Source: an uncultured Collinsella sp. (GTDB lineage Bacteria; Actinomycetota; Coriobacteriia; Coriobacteriales; Coriobacteriaceae). From it: 52,748 nucleotides of DNA. Where the stretch lies: positions 1 through 52,748 of the forward strand of contig CABUTN010000012.1 of assembly GCA_902494565.1 (NCBI GenBank). Direction: 5' to 3'. A model generated the notes under the pieces. It made no database searches and had not been told where the DNA came from. It saw only the letters and a list, made by a program, of their open reading frames with translations. This document shows positions 51,548 through 52,748 of this stretch, one piece after another. The position numbers were made by a program, and so were the translations under genes. Position 1 is the stretch's first letter. Every line of letters starts with the position of its first letter.

Positions 51548-52748
51548 CTAGGCGCGCTCCTCGATAGCACCGTTTCTATATGCATCGAGCAGCTGGCGCA
51601 GGTCCTGGATTTGGCTGCGGATCTTGGCGCCAGTATCGGTGTCGCTCACCATGCGGCGACGGTCCGCTTGGTCAAAACGGTTGGTCTCGCTTTCGATGTC
51701 CACGTTGCGCGTGAGTGCCTCGGCAACCGTCGTAAAGGCCCGGTGCGACTTGAGGCGGCAGCCGCGCGAGCTCGAGATAAGCGTATAGCCGGCGATGCCC
51801 GTCTTGGGATGGTAAGCGCGGCAGAAGCCGCCATCGATGACCAGCAGCTTGCCCTCGGCGCGGATGGGCTGCTCGCCCTTGGTGGTTTTAACGGGCGTGT
51901 GGCCGTTGATGATGTGGCCGGTCGGCGAGCATGCCATGGGCGCGACGCCAAACTCGCGCATGATATCATCGCAGACCGAGGGCGACTTGGTAAGCGTAAA
52001 GTACGGGTCCATCGGCTCGACCCAGGTGCTCTTATCGGCGATATAGGCGCGCTCAAAGGTACGCACCAGGCGTCCGCTGGCGGGTGAATTGAAGCCAATC
52101 CACAGGTACCACATCCAGTCGAGGGCATCGCGGTCGCCCACGCGCCACGCGCGGCGGGCGATGTGGTCGCAAAAATCGAGATAATCACGGCCAGCGTGCC
52201 AGGTGCCCAGGCAGTTCATGCTGCTAAAGGTGCCGTCCTCGTTGAGCGGCACGCAGCCATGGAAGAGCAGGTTGCCGTTGGCGACCTTGTACATCGAGCC
52301 GTGGGAATAGAGGAAATCGATATGGCGATGCAGGTGATCGGCGGTGACAAACTCGGACACGAGCTTGTCGATGATGTGCTGCTCCTGAGACGTGAGCGTA
52401 TAGGGGTCCGCCGGGTCGACGGTGGGGAAGTCGTTGGTCGTGAGCGGCCACACGCTGCCGTCGGCGAGCGTGACCGTGCCGGTGTCGTGGTCGATCTTGT
52501 CGAGTAACAGGCGGTCGGTCATATCGAACTCGGGGTGGCGCTGGATAATCTGGCCCTCGAGCTTAAAGAGCAGCACGTTGATGGCCTTGATCAGCGGGGT
52601 GATGGACTCACCGGCGGTGTAGGTGGCATCGGCAAAGGCGACAAGCTCACGCAGCGAGATGCCGTAGTCGTTCTCCAGGATCTCGTAGTTGTCGTAGCGT
52701 AGGTTGTTGCGCAACACCGTGGCGATGCAGGCGGGCTCACCGGTCGCA
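51548..52748 (-). CDS. fbp: Fructose-1,6-bisphosphatase class III (partial, 3' end)
   Basis: The 3' portion of an open frame that runs past the right edge; about 400 residues are visible, in a family whose Bacillus subtilis member is about 670. This is the gluconeogenic class III (Firmicute-type) fructose-bisphosphatase. Visible motifs include F-T-L-T-K-S-P-S-V-C, S-P-T-G-H-I-I-N-G-H-T-P-V and the diagnostic L-L-V-I-D-G-G-F-C-R-A-Y followed by K-T-G-I-A-G-Y-T-L. The translation ends A-I-E-E-R-A with its stop at 51548. The N-terminal part, including the start and early metal ligands, lies outside the window. A 10-bp inverted repeat begins within a few bases of the stop. Confidence 0.92.
   Translation of the reverse strand, partial: ATGEPACIATVLRNNLRYDNYEILENDYGISLRELVAFADATYTAGESITPLIKAINVLLFKLEGQIIQRHPEFDMTDRLLLDKIDHDTGTVTLADGSVWPLTTNDFPTVDPADPYTLTSQEQHIIDKLVSEFVTADHLHRHIDFLYSHGSMYKVANGNLLFHGCVPLNEDGTFSSMNCLGTWHAGRDYLDFCDHIARRAWRVGDRDALDWMWYLWIGFNSPASGRLVRTFERAYIADKSTWVEPMDPYFTLTKSPSVCDDIMREFGVAPMACSPTGHIINGHTPVKTTKGEQPIRAEGKLLVIDGGFCRAYHPKTGIAGYTLISSSRGCRLKSHRAFTTVAEALTRNVDIESETNRFDQADRRRMVSDTDTGAKIRSQIQDLRQLLDAYRNGAIEERA

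Overview
The window looks like a chromosomal segment of a high-GC, Gram-positive gut actinobacterium of the class Coriobacteriia. A Collinsella-type genome is my best guess, inferred from GC-rich codon use, GTG/TTG starts, AddAB recombination, class III fructose bisphosphatase, a FolD/FchA/Fhs folate set, and secreted proteins with Gram-positive anchors. I see no rRNA, tRNA, CRISPR array, prophage module or transposase. About 38 genes are supported; two surface-protein genes and several intergenic palindromes stand out.

Layout. 0-5.8 kb: a YgiQ-type radical SAM protein (minus), a YoaK-type membrane protein, an iron-dependent lactaldehyde-reductase-like alcohol dehydrogenase and an M42 aminopeptidase. 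5.9-9.9 kb: mnmA, cysK divergent from an Rrf2-family regulator with a cysteine cluster, a small holin-4-like membrane protein and a TrpR-like YerC regulator. 10-29.3 kb: a DNA maintenance block with addB, addA, dnaE, a SWIM/SNF2 helicase and ruvCAB, interrupted by a superoxide reductase and a NAD-synthetase-like protein that has lost its catalytic motifs. 29.4-35.5 kb: formate-THF ligase, a repeat-bearing membrane protein, a cation diffusion facilitator, a double zinc-ribbon protein and a tiny PH-like protein. 35.6-39 kb (minus): a Tat-exported, sortase-anchored PI-PLC-like protein and a lipoprotein. 39.4-42.8 kb: fchA and a folD that lacks its cyclohydrolase residues, a 238-bp AT-rich palindromic element, and a C69 dipeptidase. 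42.9-45.1 kb: a phasin-like protein and an ABC1/UbiB kinase split into two frames at a GC-dinucleotide tract. 45.2-50.3 kb: a cobalamin riboswitch followed by two overlapping genes for membrane-anchored proteins with five transcobalamin-like (DUF4430) domains in all. 50.4-52.7 kb (minus): two GtrA proteins and the 3' part of fbp, which runs off the right edge.

How the genes work together. FchA and a dehydrogenase-only FolD probably divide methylene-THF oxidation, with Fhs closing the one-carbon route. AddAB, RuvCAB and DnaE serve replication and repair. CysK and the Rrf2 regulator probably form a cysteine or iron-sulphur control pair. The most interesting unit is the riboswitch-controlled DUF4430 pair, which I propose is a Gram-positive cell-surface corrinoid capture system. 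All assignments are from reading the sequence; no database search was run.
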